A DNA stretch of 64,000 nucleotides from an uncultured Bacteroidia bacterium (GTDB lineage Bacteria > Bacteroidota > Bacteroidia > Bacteroidales > Prolixibacteraceae), in NCBI GenBank assembly GCA_903923905.1, contig CAIXZH010000054.1, forward strand, positions 51,435 through 115,434, read 5' to 3'. Under the pieces are notes generated by a model. It saw only the letters and a list, made by a program, of their open reading frames with translations. It did not search any database and was not told where the DNA came from. The position numbers and the translations under genes are program-made. Shown one piece after another: positions 10,215 through 21,343 of the stretch (positions are counted from its first letter, which is position 1; the number at the start of each line of letters is the position of its first letter).

Positions 10215-11984
10215 ATGATTGAAGTAGAAAAAAAGAAAATCACAAAGGCTGGTCTTATAAATGCCTATAAATTATATCATTATATTAAGCCATTTCAAAA
10301 GGAATACTTCGTCGGAGTAATTTTTTTGTTCTTATCCAGTCTTGGAAACCTTGCATTTCCCAAATTATTAGGCGAGATGGTCAATTCGGCCACTTCGCCT
10401 GTTCCTGGAAAAATGAATTATGTTGCTTTGTTACTAGGTGTAGTCCTTATTCTAAATGCTATATTTTCTTATTTCAGGGTTGTGCTCTTTAATAATGTTA
10501 CTGAAAAGGCACTCGCATTTTTACGCAGAGACACTTACAATCATTTAATCCGGTTGCCTCTGAAATTTTTTGAACAACACAGGGTAGGGGAGTTGAACAG
10601 CCGTATTTCTGCAGACATCACCTTGCTTCAGGAGACGATGACAACGACTTTGGCAGAGTTAATCAGGCAACTGATTATCATCATTGGCGGGATTACCTTA
10701 TTGGCAATAACTTCCATTAAGCTAACACTGTTTATGCTGGTCATTCTGCCTCCGACGATGACCTTCGCCCGCCTGTTTGGCAAATATATCCGGAAGATCT
10801 CAAAGGAGGTACAAAGCGAAGTTGCAAAATCGAATACGGTGGTTGAAGAGACTTTACAGGGGATCCAAAGCGTCAAGGCGTATACCAATGAATTTTTTGA
10901 AATGTCGAGATACCGCAAAAAGACGGAAAGCATTGCAGAAATGGGAATGAGGAGCGGCAAATACCGGGGTGCTTTTGCTTCATTTATAATCCTGGGTTTA
11001 TTTGGTGCACTTGCCGCGGTAATATGGAAGGGATCGGCGATGTTGGCCAAAGGAGAGCTGGTACCTGGCGATCTCTTCTCATTTGTGATTTATTCCGCAT
11101 TTGTTGGGGGTACCATTGGAGGTCTGGCGAGTGTTTTTACGAGCATTCAGAAATTTCTTGGTGCGACTGAAGAGCTTTTTGCCCTTTTCAATGAGAACGA
11201 GGAGGAGCTCACCGAGGTTAATCATATTGAGCCTGTGCATGAATTGCATGGACAGATTTCATTTGAAGGGCTCTCTTTTGCATACCCGATGAGAAAGGAT
11301 GAATTGGTGTTACGCAACATTGAAATAGATATTGCATCCAATCAGCTTATTGCTCTGGTGGGGCCGAGCGGGGCGGGTAAGTCTACTATTGCATCTCTTC
11401 TTTTGGGGCTTCATAAGCCAACTAAAGGCAAGATCCTTTTCGATGGCAGAGAACAGGCTCATTTTCCATTGTCTGCCATTCGTAAACAAATTGCCCTGGT
11501 TCCGCAAGATATTTTTCTTTTCGGGGGAACAATCCGTGAAAATATAGCTTACGGCAGGACCAATGCCACACAGGAGGAGATTTATGATGCTGCTTTAAAA
11601 GCCAATGCGATGGAGTTTATTGACCGTTTTCCGGAGAAGCTCGACACAATCGTTGGGGAGCGGGGAACGCAGCTTTCCGGTGGACAGCGTCAACGGATCG
11701 CCATTGCCAGGGCAGTACTCAAAAATCCGAAGATTCTGATCCTTGACGAGGCTACTTCCTCACTGGATTCAGAATCTGAACGGCTGGTCCAGGATGCACT
11801 GGAGAAACTTATGACCGGAAGGACTTCTATTGTAATTGCCCACCGTTTATCGACAATCCGGAATGCAGACCAGATCTTTGTAATGGATAAAGGGAGCCTT
11901 GCTGAAATGGGAACTCACGAAGAACTGATTCAGGTTTCAGACGGCATTTACCGGAATCTGAGTGAACTGCAGTATAACGGGTAA
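10215..11984 (+). CDS. ABC exporter, fused permease and ATPase (MsbA-like)
   Basis: 589-residue half-transporter that works as a homodimer. Residues ~30-310 form the six-helix ABC exporter transmembrane domain with the long intracellular helices (RDTYNHLIRLPLKFFEQHRVGELNSRISADI). Residues ~345-585 are the nucleotide-binding domain: Walker A GPSGAGKST, Q-loop LVPQDIFLF, signature LSGGQRQR, Walker B ILILDEATS and H-loop IAHRLST. The family exports lipids, peptides or drugs; LPS lipid A flipping is possible but the sequence does not show it. It is a single gene, divergent from trpB and convergent with the ATP synthase operon. Confidence 0.93.
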   Translation: MIEVEKKKITKAGLINAYKLYHYIKPFQKEYFVGVIFLFLSSLGNLAFPKLLGEMVNSATSPVPGKMNYVALLLGVVLILNAIFSYFRVVLFNNVTEKALAFLRRDTYNHLIRLPLKFFEQHRVGELNSRISADITLLQETMTTTLAELIRQLIIIIGGITLLAITSIKLTLFMLVILPPTMTFARLFGKYIRKISKEVQSEVAKSNTVVEETLQGIQSVKAYTNEFFEMSRYRKKTESIAEMGMRSGKYRGAFASFIILGLFGALAAVIWKGSAMLAKGELVPGDLFSFVIYSAFVGGTIGGLASVFTSIQKFLGATEELFALFNENEEELTEVNHIEPVHELHGQISFEGLSFAYPMRKDELVLRNIEIDIASNQLIALVGPSGAGKSTIASLLLGLHKPTKGKILFDGREQAHFPLSAIRKQIALVPQDIFLFGGTIRENIAYGRTNATQEEIYDAALKANAMEFIDRFPEKLDTIVGERGTQLSGGQRQRIAIARAVLKNPKILILDEATSSLDSESERLVQDALEKLMTGRTSIVIAHRLSTIRNADQIFVMDKGSLAEMGTHEELIQVSDGIYRNLSELQYNG

Positions 11985-12130
11985 ACTGTTAAATAATAAG
12001 AAGATATTCCTAAAAATATCCTCTTTATCAATTAATTTTGGAGTATTCACTGCTTTAAGCAATGAATCATAAAAATCTTCGGGCAAGATTTATGTTCGGA
12101 ACATGAAATTGTTTTTTTACAACAACCAGT

Positions 12131-12424
12131 GCCCTGAATGGGCAAACCAGCAATAACCCCGGGTAATCCGTCATCTGACGGAGCCTCCCGGGGTAAATAG
12201 ACCAATAACTAAGACCGTCCGCGCGTAAATGTCAGTAAAAGCATTTCACATCTTTCGGACGGAACGGATCTCGCCTTCGAAAAAGCTCATTTACCGGCAG
12301 TGGTGGTACTTGCGGCGAAAAGATCTTCTGGTTTTCAAATCGCTTTCTGCGTCGCCGCCTTTTTCGCATTTTTCATTTCCCCGGGTTTTCACCCGGGGTT
12401 ATTTAAATAACACCCTTTCAGGGT
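12131..12424. repeat. Hairpin-bounded inverted-repeat element in the 11985-12644 spacer
   Basis: The 660-base gene-free spacer holds a ~294-bp element with related, inverted ends. Left end: GCCCtgaatGGGC (12131-12143), then CCCCGGG..CCCGGGG (12157-12193) enclosing TCCGTCatctGACGGA (12167-12182). Right end: CCCCGGGTtttcACCCGGGG (12379-12398), then ACCCTttcAGGGT (12412-12424). So each end carries a CCCTGA-type hairpin outside and a CCCCGGG hairpin inside. The inner ~180 bases are GC-richer than the flanks and show no convincing gene. This may be a non-autonomous mobile element or a REP-type composite; no transposase is nearby. Confidence 0.55.
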
Positions 12425-12531
12425 TTTCACTATTGCTTTGTAACAGTTTTACATTTAACAAGAGGGTAGCAAAAAATCATAGTTAACCTATCCAAAATGA
12501 TGAAATAAGTATTAAATGATAATTTAAAACA

Positions 12532-12559
12532 AAAAGGCTGCCTTTTCAGACAGCCTTTT
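12532..12559. terminator. Terminator of the F-type ATP synthase operon
   Basis: Arms AAAGGCTG (12533-12540) and CAGCCTTT (12551-12558) form a perfect hairpin with a CCTTTTCAGA loop. A-rich on one side and T-rich on the other, it can act on both strands. It lies 86 bases past the atpC stop. The bases between it and atpC are a run of imperfect TTTC-containing units (GTTTCTATA, GTTTCCGTA). Confidence 0.75.
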
Positions 12560-12644
12560 ATATCAATCATTTTCCAGAAAATTATATAGTTTCTATAGTT
12601 TCCGTAGTTTCTGCTGTTTCCAGTTCAACTGTTTCCAGTATATT

Positions 12645-12884
12645 TCAGTCAACCAGAACCTTTATTTTATTATTTGAAGCTTCCACCAACCCACCGTTGA
12701 TCTCAAAATAGGAAACAATGTCATTGGTCTCCCTAACCTTGATTTTTCCCGGAGTGAGGATCGAAATAATCGGTGCGTGATTAGTCATGATTTCGAATGA
12801 TCCTGAGATTCCTGGCAGTTTAATGAGTTTAATTTCACCTGCAAAAAGTAATTTTTCCGGTGTAATAATTTCAAGGTACATCAT
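12645..12884 (-). CDS. atpC: ATP synthase epsilon subunit, short form
   Basis: 79 residues: only the N-terminal beta-sandwich (MYLEIITPEKLLFAGEIKLIKLPGISGSFEIMTNHAPIISIL), ending at KIKVLVD. The C-terminal helical hairpin that inhibits ATP hydrolysis in many bacteria is absent, as is common in Bacteroidota. Its stop is a clean TGA, and no continuation in another frame was seen. It starts 33 bases after atpD and ends the F-type operon. The start could be either of two adjacent ATG codons. Confidence 0.93.
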   Translation of the reverse strand: MMYLEIITPEKLLFAGEIKLIKLPGISGSFEIMTNHAPIISILTPGKIKVRETNDIVSYFEINGGLVEASNNKIKVLVD

Positions 12885-12917
12885 AATAAAGACAAATTAT
12901 CTGATCTGTTTTGTGAT

Positions 12918-14447
<1,530 letters not shown>

Positions 14448-14493
14448 TTATATGCTAATATTTAATTCGTCTTCCGTAATACTAAAGTTGATT

Positions 14494-15384
14494 TTAACCT
14501 TTCATTGCATTGGCTCCACTTACAATTTCAAGAATTTCATTGGTAATGGATGCCTGGCGTGCCTTATTGTAATTGAGTTTCAGTTCCCTGATCAACTCGA
14601 ACGCGTTGTCTGTGGCTTTATGCATTGCAGTCATTCTGGCACCATGTTCGGCTGCAACAGAATCCAGTATTGCTTTAAAAAATTGTATTTTAAGTGATTG
14701 CGGGATTATTGTTACCACAATATCCTGCATAGATGGTTCAAACAGGTAGGATAAATTTGATGAGGATTTACTCTTTGAGATTTCTGGTTTAATTGGCTTA
14801 ACCGGCAAAAATTGTTCATTGACCAGGTTTTGGACGGCTGCATTTTTAAACTGATTATACACCAGTTCAACATGATCATAATCACCATGTGCATAGCTGT
14901 CCATAATTGTTTGGGCAATTTCACTGACCGTAGCGAAAGTCATTTTATCATAAAAATCGGGGTAACTGATTGCAACTTTAATTCCCTTCGATTTAAGTCC
15001 GTCAACCGCTTTTTTACCAATGGCAAATATATCGACATTGTTCTTTTTCGCTTGTTCCTTAAAGTTTACAGTCAGGAGTTCTGTGGTTCTTTTGACCACA
15101 TTTAAGTTAAATCCTCCGCATAATCCTCTGTTGGAAGTAATGGCAATAATGAGAATTTTCCCTTCTGTTTTCCGCCCGGCATATTTGTTATCCACATCTG
15201 AACTAAGATTACTGCTGACACTGGTAAGAATCTCGCTCAGTTTTTCGGCATAAGGGCGCATTTGAATTATGGCATCCTGTGCTTTCCGCAACTTGGCAGC
15301 AGATACCATTTTCATGGCACTGGTAACCTGCTGGGTAGATTTCACCGAAGCTATTCTGGTCCGTATGTCTTTTAAATTAGCCAT
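14494..15384 (-). CDS. atpG: ATP synthase gamma subunit
   Basis: Central rotor shaft, 296 residues. N-terminal helix MANLKDIRTRIASVKSTQQVTSAMKMVSAAKLRKAQ and C-terminal helix EHGARMTAMHKATDNAFELIRELKLNYNKARQASITNEILEIVSGANAM are the conserved parts that insert into the head; SNRGLCGGFN is the usual Rossmann-like segment. Coincidentally the same length as the N-type gamma. Sits between atpA (42 bases) and atpD (67 bases). No Shine-Dalgarno sequence. Confidence 0.97.
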   Translation of the reverse strand: MANLKDIRTRIASVKSTQQVTSAMKMVSAAKLRKAQDAIIQMRPYAEKLSEILTSVSSNLSSDVDNKYAGRKTEGKILIIAITSNRGLCGGFNLNVVKRTTELLTVNFKEQAKKNNVDIFAIGKKAVDGLKSKGIKVAISYPDFYDKMTFATVSEIAQTIMDSYAHGDYDHVELVYNQFKNAAVQNLVNEQFLPVKPIKPEISKSKSSSNLSYLFEPSMQDIVVTIIPQSLKIQFFKAILDSVAAEHGARMTAMHKATDNAFELIRELKLNYNKARQASITNEILEIVSGANAMKG

Positions 15385-15426
15385 TATCTGGATTTATCTG
15401 TCTCTAAATTAAATGGAATCAGCTTC

Positions 15427-17007
15427 TTATACCGAATACTTTGCTGCTACTTCCTGTGCAACTTTTTCAAGAATATCGGTCTCGATATGGCACATTGAAC
15501 CTTTTCCTAATGATTGAAGGGTATCTTTATGTTGTGCTTCCATCACTTCCAAAAATTCAAGTTCAAAGTCCTGAATAAGGTGTTTTGGAACACTTGTCAA
15601 CAAGCCTTTTGTTCCGCAATAGAGGATAGCGATCTGATTTTCAACTTTTACCGGTGAAAATTGTTTCTGTTTCAGAATCTCCAGATTACGGGTTCCTTTT
15701 TCAAGAACGGCCTTCGTAGCAGGGTCAAGATCGGAACTGAATTTGGAGAATGCTTTAAGTTCGCGGAACTCTGCCTGAGCTATTTTCAAGGTTCCTGCAA
15801 CTTTTTTCATCGTTTTGATCTGGGCATTTCCCCCCACACGGGAAACTGAAATACCGACATTGATAGCTGGCCTTATCCCTGCATTGAATAAATTTGATTC
15901 CAGGAAGATCTGACCATCTGTGATCGAAATTACATTGGTCGGAATATAGGCAGAGACGTCTCCGTCCTGTGTTTCGATGATTGGCAGGGCAGTCAGTGAA
16001 CCACCACCTTTTAAAAGATGTCTGATCGATTCTGGTACGTCATTCATTTGAGCAGCAACCGATTCACTTGAATTAATTTTCGCTGCACGCTCGAGTAACC
16101 GGGAATGAAGGTAGAAGACATCACCAGGATAGGCTTCACGGCCCGGCGGGCGACGAAGCAGCAGTGAAACTTCACGATAAGCAACTGCCTGTTTCGATAA
16201 ATCATCATAAACAATTAGTGCTGAGCGACCTGTATCCCTGAAGAACTCACCAATTGCAGCTCCCGCAAATGGCGCATAAAACTGAAGTGCTGCCGGGTCA
16301 GAGGAGGTGGACATCACAATTACTGTATATGGCATTGCACCGTGCTCCTCGAGTGTTTTGGCTATATTGGCGACTGTTGAACCTTTTTGTCCGATTGCCA
16401 CATAAATGCAAAAGACAGGTTCCCCTTTTTCGTAAAATTCTTTTTGATTGATTATGGTGTCAATGGCAATGGCGGTTTTCCCGGTCTGCCGGTCGCCGAT
16501 GATTAATTCGCGCTGTCCGCGTCCGATTGGAATCATTGCATCAATTGCCTTGATGCCGGTTTGCAAAGGTTCTTTAACAGGTTGTCTGTAGATAACGCCC
16601 GGGGCTTTGCGTTCAAAAGGAAGTTCAAAGAGCTCTCCGGTAATAGGACCACGGCCGTCAAGTGGTTGCCCAAGAGTGTTGATAACGCGTCCAAGTAAAC
16701 CTTCACCGACATTGATTGCGGCAATCTTATTCGTCCTTTTAACAGAGTCACCCTCTTTAATTTTCTCGGAAGAACCTAACAAAACGCAACCTACGTTGTC
16801 TTCCTCAAGGTTTAAAACGATCCCCATTACCCCGGAGCTGAATTCAACCATTTCGTTTGACTGAATATTTGATAAACCGTACACGCGGGCAATACCATCA
16901 CCTACTTCAAGTACAGTTCCAATTTCGGCATATTCGGCTTCACTTTTGAAACCATCCAACTGCTTTTTCAGTATTTCGGAAACTTCAGCAGGTTTTATTC
17001 CAGCCAT
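15427..17007 (-). CDS. atpA: ATP synthase alpha subunit
   Basis: Non-catalytic head subunit, 526 residues, with Walker A GDRQTGKT at 171-178, [43 protein letters not shown], and the intact N-terminus ([17 protein letters not shown]) that binds delta. A short insertion ([24 protein letters not shown] region, residues ~325-350) is also seen in other Bacteroidota. Starts 34 bases after atpH and precedes atpG by 42 bases. Confidence 0.98.
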   Translation of the reverse strand: MAGIKPAEVSEILKKQLDGFKSEAEYAEIGTVLEVGDGIARVYGLSNIQSNEMVEFSSGVMGIVLNLEEDNVGCVLLGSSEKIKEGDSVKRTNKIAAINVGEGLLGRVINTLGQPLDGRGPITGELFELPFERKAPGVIYRQPVKEPLQTGIKAIDAMIPIGRGQRELIIGDRQTGKTAIAIDTIINQKEFYEKGEPVFCIYVAIGQKGSTVANIAKTLEEHGAMPYTVIVMSTSSDPAALQFYAPFAGAAIGEFFRDTGRSALIVYDDLSKQAVAYREVSLLLRRPPGREAYPGDVFYLHSRLLERAAKINSSESVAAQMNDVPESIRHLLKGGGSLTALPIIETQDGDVSAYIPTNVISITDGQIFLESNLFNAGIRPAINVGISVSRVGGNAQIKTMKKVAGTLKIAQAEFRELKAFSKFSSDLDPATKAVLEKGTRNLEILKQKQFSPVKVENQIAILYCGTKGLLTSVPKHLIQDFELEFLEVMEAQHKDTLQSLGKGSMCHIETDILEKVAQEVAAKYSV

Positions 17008-17041
17008 AATATCTACATTTAATTATTTTGTTCTTAAAATT

Positions 17042-17587
17042 TTATTTCTGACTTTCGAGAAGTTCTTTTTTCAGTTTTTTTAATTTGGCAGAGACACTCG
17101 CATCAATCTGTTGATCTTCAACCTGTAAAATAAATCCGCCGATTAGCTCTGAATTAACTGAACAGGTCAGATCAACTTCTGAATTAAAATGTTTACGGAT
17201 TAGAGTTTTGAACTGACCTACTGTTGACTGATCTATTTCCACCGCACTGATTAATTTTGCTTTTTTGAATCCCGTTTCTTTTCGATAGGAATCCAAAAAG
17301 ATTTTGGTAATGCTTTTCAGATAGGATTCACGATGGTTTGCCAATAAAAGCATCAGCAAAGAATAGGTCATTGGATTTGTATTTTTTAAAAATACGGCCT
17401 CCATAAATACCACTTTCTCTTTTGTTTTTATTACTGGGCTTACAAGCATCTGATTGAACCTGGGATCGATCTCAAAGAAGTAATGAATCATTTCGATGTC
17501 GGCTCTCACTAATTCGATTACCTGTTTTTCCCTGGCCAAACCCAATAAGGCTTTCGCATATCTTCCGGCAATTTTCCCTTCGTCCAT
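17042..17587 (-). CDS. atpH: ATP synthase delta subunit
   Basis: Peripheral-stalk cap joining b to alpha, 181 residues. The N-terminal six-helix domain begins GKIAGRYAKALLGLAREKQVI, and the C-terminal motif SELIGGFILQVEDQQIDASVSAKLKKLKKELL is the delta family signature. It is the free-standing counterpart of the delta-like tail of the N-type b subunit at 3951-4736. Starts 10 bases after atpF. Confidence 0.95.
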   Translation of the reverse strand: MDEGKIAGRYAKALLGLAREKQVIELVRADIEMIHYFFEIDPRFNQMLVSPVIKTKEKVVFMEAVFLKNTNPMTYSLLMLLLANHRESYLKSITKIFLDSYRKETGFKKAKLISAVEIDQSTVGQFKTLIRKHFNSEVDLTCSVNSELIGGFILQVEDQQIDASVSAKLKKLKKELLESQK

Positions 17588-17597
17588 TTAACGTCTT

Positions 17598-18092
17598 TTA
17601 ATTGAGATTGATCTGATCAATATAATTTTGAATCAGCTCTTTCTGCCGGCTGTCATCTGCCAGTTTCTCTTTCAGTATTTTTTCAGCAATATCAACTGAA
17701 AAGTTTGCGATCAGACTTTTGATTTCGCTTACAGCAGCAGCCCGCTCACGATCTATTGCAGCTTTGGCATGTTCCATCACTTTATTTGCCTCAATGGAGG
17801 CTTCATGCCTGGCTTCATTAATGATTGTTTCCTTCAGCTCGCGGGCTTCCTTGACAATTTTTTCACGTTCCAGAATTGCCTTTTTTAAGATCTTTTCGTT
17901 TCCGGATTGCAAATTCAGCATCTCTTCCTTTGCATTTTCGGCAGACTTTAACGCCTCCTCAATTGACCTCTCCCTGTCTGAGAGTGCACTAAGAATTGGC
18001 CCCCAGGCAAATCGTTTGAGGATATACAATAAAATGGAAAAGGATATCAGCATCCAAAAGAACAGCCCGAAATCCGGCATTACTAATCCCAT
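17598..18092 (-). CDS. atpF: ATP synthase b subunit
   Basis: Peripheral-stalk protein, 164 residues: one N-terminal membrane helix (PDFGLFFWMLISFSILLYILKRFAWGPIL) and then a long charged coiled coil (residues ~35-150; ALSDRERSIEEALKSAENAKEEM). Normal length for the family, ending with a short Asn-rich tail (DQINLN). Lies 10 bases before atpH and 73 bases after atpE. No Shine-Dalgarno sequence. Confidence 0.96.
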   Translation of the reverse strand: MGLVMPDFGLFFWMLISFSILLYILKRFAWGPILSALSDRERSIEEALKSAENAKEEMLNLQSGNEKILKKAILEREKIVKEARELKETIINEARHEASIEANKVMEHAKAAIDRERAAAVSEIKSLIANFSVDIAEKILKEKLADDSRQKELIQNYIDQINLN

Positions 18093-18165
18093 AATGATAA
18101 TTTTTGTTGGTCAATAAATCTAAATCCTGTTTAAAGAATTTAATAATATCTCGTTAAGGATCAGA

Positions 18166-18435
<270 letters not shown>

Positions 18436-18517
18436 TTAAATAATTAAATTGTTCAGTTTTATAATATACTATATTTTATTGATCCTTAAAGGGTTAATGC
18501 TTGTGCTTGTTAAACTC

Positions 18518-19609
18518 TCACTCATGACCTGAATGTTGTTCAAGTGCAAGTCCGATATATAGCGCCGACAATAAGGTAAAGACATAGGCCTGGATAAATG
18601 CAACCAGCAATTCCAGGAGTCCCATAAATACGGTGAAAGCAATCGAAAGGACTGATATCCCGTAACCTGCAAATATACTTTTCTCGGCAAATATAAAGAT
18701 CAAACTATAAAATCCTAAAGCAACAATATGACCGGCAGTTATATTTGCAAAGAGACGAATGGTGAGAACAAATGGCTTCAGAAAAACCCCCATGATCTCA
18801 ACAATTGGCATTAGCGGAATAGGTAACTTTAACCATAATGGGATCCCGGGGTCATTGACCATGTGAACCCAATAGCTTCGTGATCCGCTAAAACTGGTAA
18901 TTACGAAGGTGAATAAGGCGAGAACAAGGGTAATCGAAATGTTTCCAGTTAGGTTTGCGCCTCCCGGGAAAAAAGGTACAAGCCCCATCAGGTTATTAAT
19001 GAAGATGAAAAAGAAAACGGTTAGTAAAAATGGAAGATATCGTTGATATTTCTCCTTACCGATCGATGGTTTGGCAATATCATCACATATGAAAACAACA
19101 ATTGGCTCAATCCAGCTTTGAATTCCCTTAGGTGCCCTGGCAAAATTCTCACGGTACCTCTTTGCTACAGAAAGGAATATGGATAAGATAAGCCCTAAAC
19201 TAACAAAAAGGGAAGTGACATTTTTAGTGATGGAAAAATCCCAGGGTCTTAGGACTGTTCCATCTGGCATAACCTCCACCAGTTTTCGTTCATATTTTCC
19301 TTCAGATGCAACTTTAAACCCATCGTAATTTCCGTTCACATCATGTAGTTTCCCGGACATAAAAAAATGGAATCCGGAATGTTGACTATAAACCATTACA
19401 GGAAGGGGGATCGATAAATGGGTGTGTCCAATTGTGGCAATATGCCACTCGTAACTGTCTCTGATATGATCAAAAATGAGATCTCCCGTATTAAATTTCT
19501 TTGGGGAAATTGTATCTGCAGCAGCATGCTCCTCATTCGCTTTAAGAAGGTTAGGGGTTGCTGCAAATGTGAATAAAATCAGAAAAAATGATGTTAAGAC
19601 TCTAATCAT
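18518..19609 (-). CDS. atpB: ATP synthase a subunit with exported N-terminal extension
   Basis: 363 residues from the ATG at 19609; an in-frame GTG 18 bases upstream is the alternative. Residues 1-24 look like a signal peptide (MIRVLTSFFLILFTFAATPNLLKA), residues ~25-125 are a soluble, probably periplasmic domain (HIRDSYEWHIATIGHTHLSIPLPVMVY..DGTVLRPWDFSITKN), and the rest is the channel subunit with helices and the essential arginine (Arg285, KPFVLTIRLFANITAGH). The long extension is typical of Bacteroidota a subunits; its function is not known. Followed by atpE after 94 bases. Confidence 0.95.
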   Translation of the reverse strand: MIRVLTSFFLILFTFAATPNLLKANEEHAAADTISPKKFNTGDLIFDHIRDSYEWHIATIGHTHLSIPLPVMVYSQHSGFHFFMSGKLHDVNGNYDGFKVASEGKYERKLVEVMPDGTVLRPWDFSITKNVTSLFVSLGLILSIFLSVAKRYRENFARAPKGIQSWIEPIVVFICDDIAKPSIGKEKYQRYLPFLLTVFFFIFINNLMGLVPFFPGGANLTGNISITLVLALFTFVITSFSGSRSYWVHMVNDPGIPLWLKLPIPLMPIVEIMGVFLKPFVLTIRLFANITAGHIVALGFYSLIFIFAEKSIFAGYGISVLSIAFTVFMGLLELLVAFIQAYVFTLLSALYIGLALEQHSGHE

Positions 19610-19670
19610 TGCGTTAATTTGTGGCACAAAAATAGGTTAAATAGTCTGCTTCTCCAAACGAATTTTTCGA

Positions 19671-20060
19671 TTATTTTTTTATGAATTTAAGTACCTGAAT
19701 AACTTCGAAAATTGTAAATGATATATATAACACAATGAATGTCAGCATAAAAGAGATCACTTGTGTATGATCAAATAATAAATATATTAGCATGAAAAAA
19801 AGATAAACCAACAATTTCAGGGTAACTGATGCCATAAATGCAGTAGTAAATTTCATAGGATTTTGATCTGCAGCCCTGATCACCCAAAGATGCCCAATTG
19901 TTGTAACCACAGCGATCAGGAGAAGCTGAATTGGAAATACAGCCAAATACACTTTATTTAAAATAGTCGGGAATAGAACAGCGGATATAATGATAATTGT
20001 CAGGGTGAATAGGCCAATTTTAATTACAAATTTGCGGGAAGCATCAGACATTGAAATCAT
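19671..20060 (-). CDS. Small membrane protein of the ATP synthase operon
   Basis: 129 residues with four hydrophobic segments (IGLFTLTIIIISAVLFPTIL; VFPIQLLLIAVVTTIGHLWVI; VTLKLLVYLFFMLIYLLF; VISFMLTFIVLYISFTIFEVI). Position between the AtpI-like gene and atpB matches the small hydrophobic gene found there in other Bacteroidota, where it is usually left hypothetical. The four-helix size resembles AtpI, so a role in rotor assembly is possible but not shown. Lies 53 bases after the AtpI-like gene. Confidence 0.8.
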   Translation of the reverse strand: MISMSDASRKFVIKIGLFTLTIIIISAVLFPTILNKVYLAVFPIQLLLIAVVTTIGHLWVIRAADQNPMKFTTAFMASVTLKLLVYLFFMLIYLLFDHTQVISFMLTFIVLYISFTIFEVIQVLKFIKK

Positions 20061-20113
20061 TGTTTATAATAAAATGTTGACAATCAGTTATTTAAAATGA
20101 TAATTTTCGTTTG

Positions 20114-20335
20114 TTATTTTTTGAGCAAAGTTCTGAAAAGATGAAATATCGCCACAAATGTCATAATTATAGTCAGACTTATGGTGAATACCGGACTTTT
20201 CATTTTCAATAATTTGTCTAATTCGATACCACCCAAAATCCCAACAGCTGCAATAGCAACCATCTGAATTATAAGACTCGAATACTTTGCATAATCTCTC
20301 AGAAAATTCAAATTTCCGGAATCATCATCACTCAT
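20114..20335 (-). CDS. AtpI/AtpZ-like ATP synthase accessory protein
   Basis: 73 residues with two helices (YSSLIIQMVAIAAVGILGGIELDKLL and VFTISLTIIMTFVAIFHLFRTLL) separated by a charged turn with GGIELDKLLKMKSP, the AtpI/AtpZ (F0F1-ATPase subunit) family layout. First gene of the F-type operon; the family helps c-ring assembly. I take the ATG at 20335; an in-frame TTG 9 bases upstream is less likely. A TAnnTTTG promoter element lies about 100 bases upstream. Confidence 0.82.
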   Translation of the reverse strand: MSDDDSGNLNFLRDYAKYSSLIIQMVAIAAVGILGGIELDKLLKMKSPVFTISLTIIMTFVAIFHLFRTLLKK

Positions 20336-20433
20336 CTGTGGCAAAGTTTAGTTATTCCTCATAGAAACCACTGCAATTGTTCATGAAAAGAGCAAATCAG
20401 GAGAGTAACTTCGATCGGTATTGCAATAAGGTG

Positions 20434-20441
20434 CAAAGATA
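20434..20441 (-). promoter_or_regulatory. Bacteroidota -7 element for the ATP synthase operon
   Basis: TATCTTTG on the minus strand matches the Bacteroidota -7 consensus TAnnTTTG. About 18 bases further up is TTTAG, a weak match to the TTTG-type -33 element. It points into the atpI-like/atpB operon and would give a leader of roughly 95 bases. Confidence 0.55.
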
Positions 20442-20510
20442 AGTAAAATAGCTACTAAATTTGGAAGGTCTGGGTAAGTAATTTAACTTACTCAAAACAG
20501 GTTCGGTTAT

Positions 20511-20545
20511 TTGCTGTTGGCAATTGGCTTCTGGCTGTAGGCTAG
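20511..20545. repeat. CTGGC-type degenerate repeat in the 20336-20653 spacer
   Basis: GCTGTTGGCAATTGGC followed by TTCTGGCTGTAGGCTAG, the same kind of CTGGCTNNTGGC string as at 9921-10000. The rest of this 318-base spacer holds the operon promoter (20434-20441) and AT-rich sequence with no gene seen. Confidence 0.45.
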
Positions 20546-20653
20546 TCCCTTATTGAATGTTTGTTTATATTCATTTAGGTATTCAGTATGATAAAATATA
20601 TTCCACAAAAGGTCCGCCAATTGTAAGTTGCCAGATTCAATGTGTCATCATTT

Positions 20654-21343
20654 TCAGGAAAAAAGAGACCGGTTCTCAGCAAGTTTGATTGTAATATCAA
20701 TGATTTCCTCCTGGCTTAACCGTGCGCAGTTGAATTCGATGTCATAGGTAAAATCAGGTTGGTCTTTTTCAATGAAAGAGTCCCTGAAAGCTGAACGTTG
20801 CTTATCAATCTGGGCCACAACTTTTTGAGCATCCAGGGTAGAGATATTGTTTCTTTCGCGCATTGCCTTTACTTTCCAGTCAATAGGGGCAAACAGTCGG
20901 ATATGCAGCGATCTGGCAATACCAATCGACAAAATTTCACTACCCCTGCCTACAATAACTGCTTTTCCGCGTACCGCAAGGTTTCGTACAACCTCTTCGA
21001 TCATTTTTTTTGCCTTTGCACTGGTAACATAGTATTTGTCTGTGAAAGAATGGGCTATTTCAGCCAGAAAGTTCTTTTCTACGCCATCAGCAATTTTTTG
21101 GACCTCATCCTGATGGATTTTCAATTCATCACCCGCGATTTTTAGAATTTCTTTGTTAACCCATCTCCAGTTTAGTTCAGGATTATTGATCTTTTCATTG
21201 ATCCGGTTGGTAAGTTTATCCGCAATTTGACTGGCAGAACAGCCACATTCTCTTGAAATTGTAATTACCGGACCTGGCTCAACTACTTTTCTTGTGGTAT
21301 GAGTGATGCGCTCATTCATGTACTTTAGCAGAAGATTATCCAT
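20654..21343 (-). CDS. Cytidylate kinase-like family protein
   Basis: 229 residues. The N-terminal PVITISRECGCSASQIADKL stands where P-loop kinases have a G-x-x-G-x-GKS loop; here the typical GKS is absent, as in the cytidylate kinase-like family (related to PF13189). Conserved ITISRE at the start, VIVGRGSEIL in the middle and a basic MRERNN lid-like stretch support the family. The family is common in Bacteroidota, and its substrate is not known; it should not be read as the essential CMP kinase. Single gene, with a possible TATTTTTG -7 element at 21378-21385. Confidence 0.78.
   Translation of the reverse strand: MDNLLLKYMNERITHTTRKVVEPGPVITISRECGCSASQIADKLTNRINEKINNPELNWRWVNKEILKIAGDELKIHQDEVQKIADGVEKNFLAEIAHSFTDKYYVTSAKAKKMIEEVVRNLAVRGKAVIVGRGSEILSIGIARSLHIRLFAPIDWKVKAMRERNNISTLDAQKVVAQIDKQRSAFRDSFIEKDQPDFTYDIEFNCARLSQEEIIDITIKLAENRSLFS

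Noticed and set aside
12229..12486. Open frame of 85 codons inside the hairpin element
   Set aside because: No start signal, no family features, and it crosses the right-end hairpins; probably non-coding.
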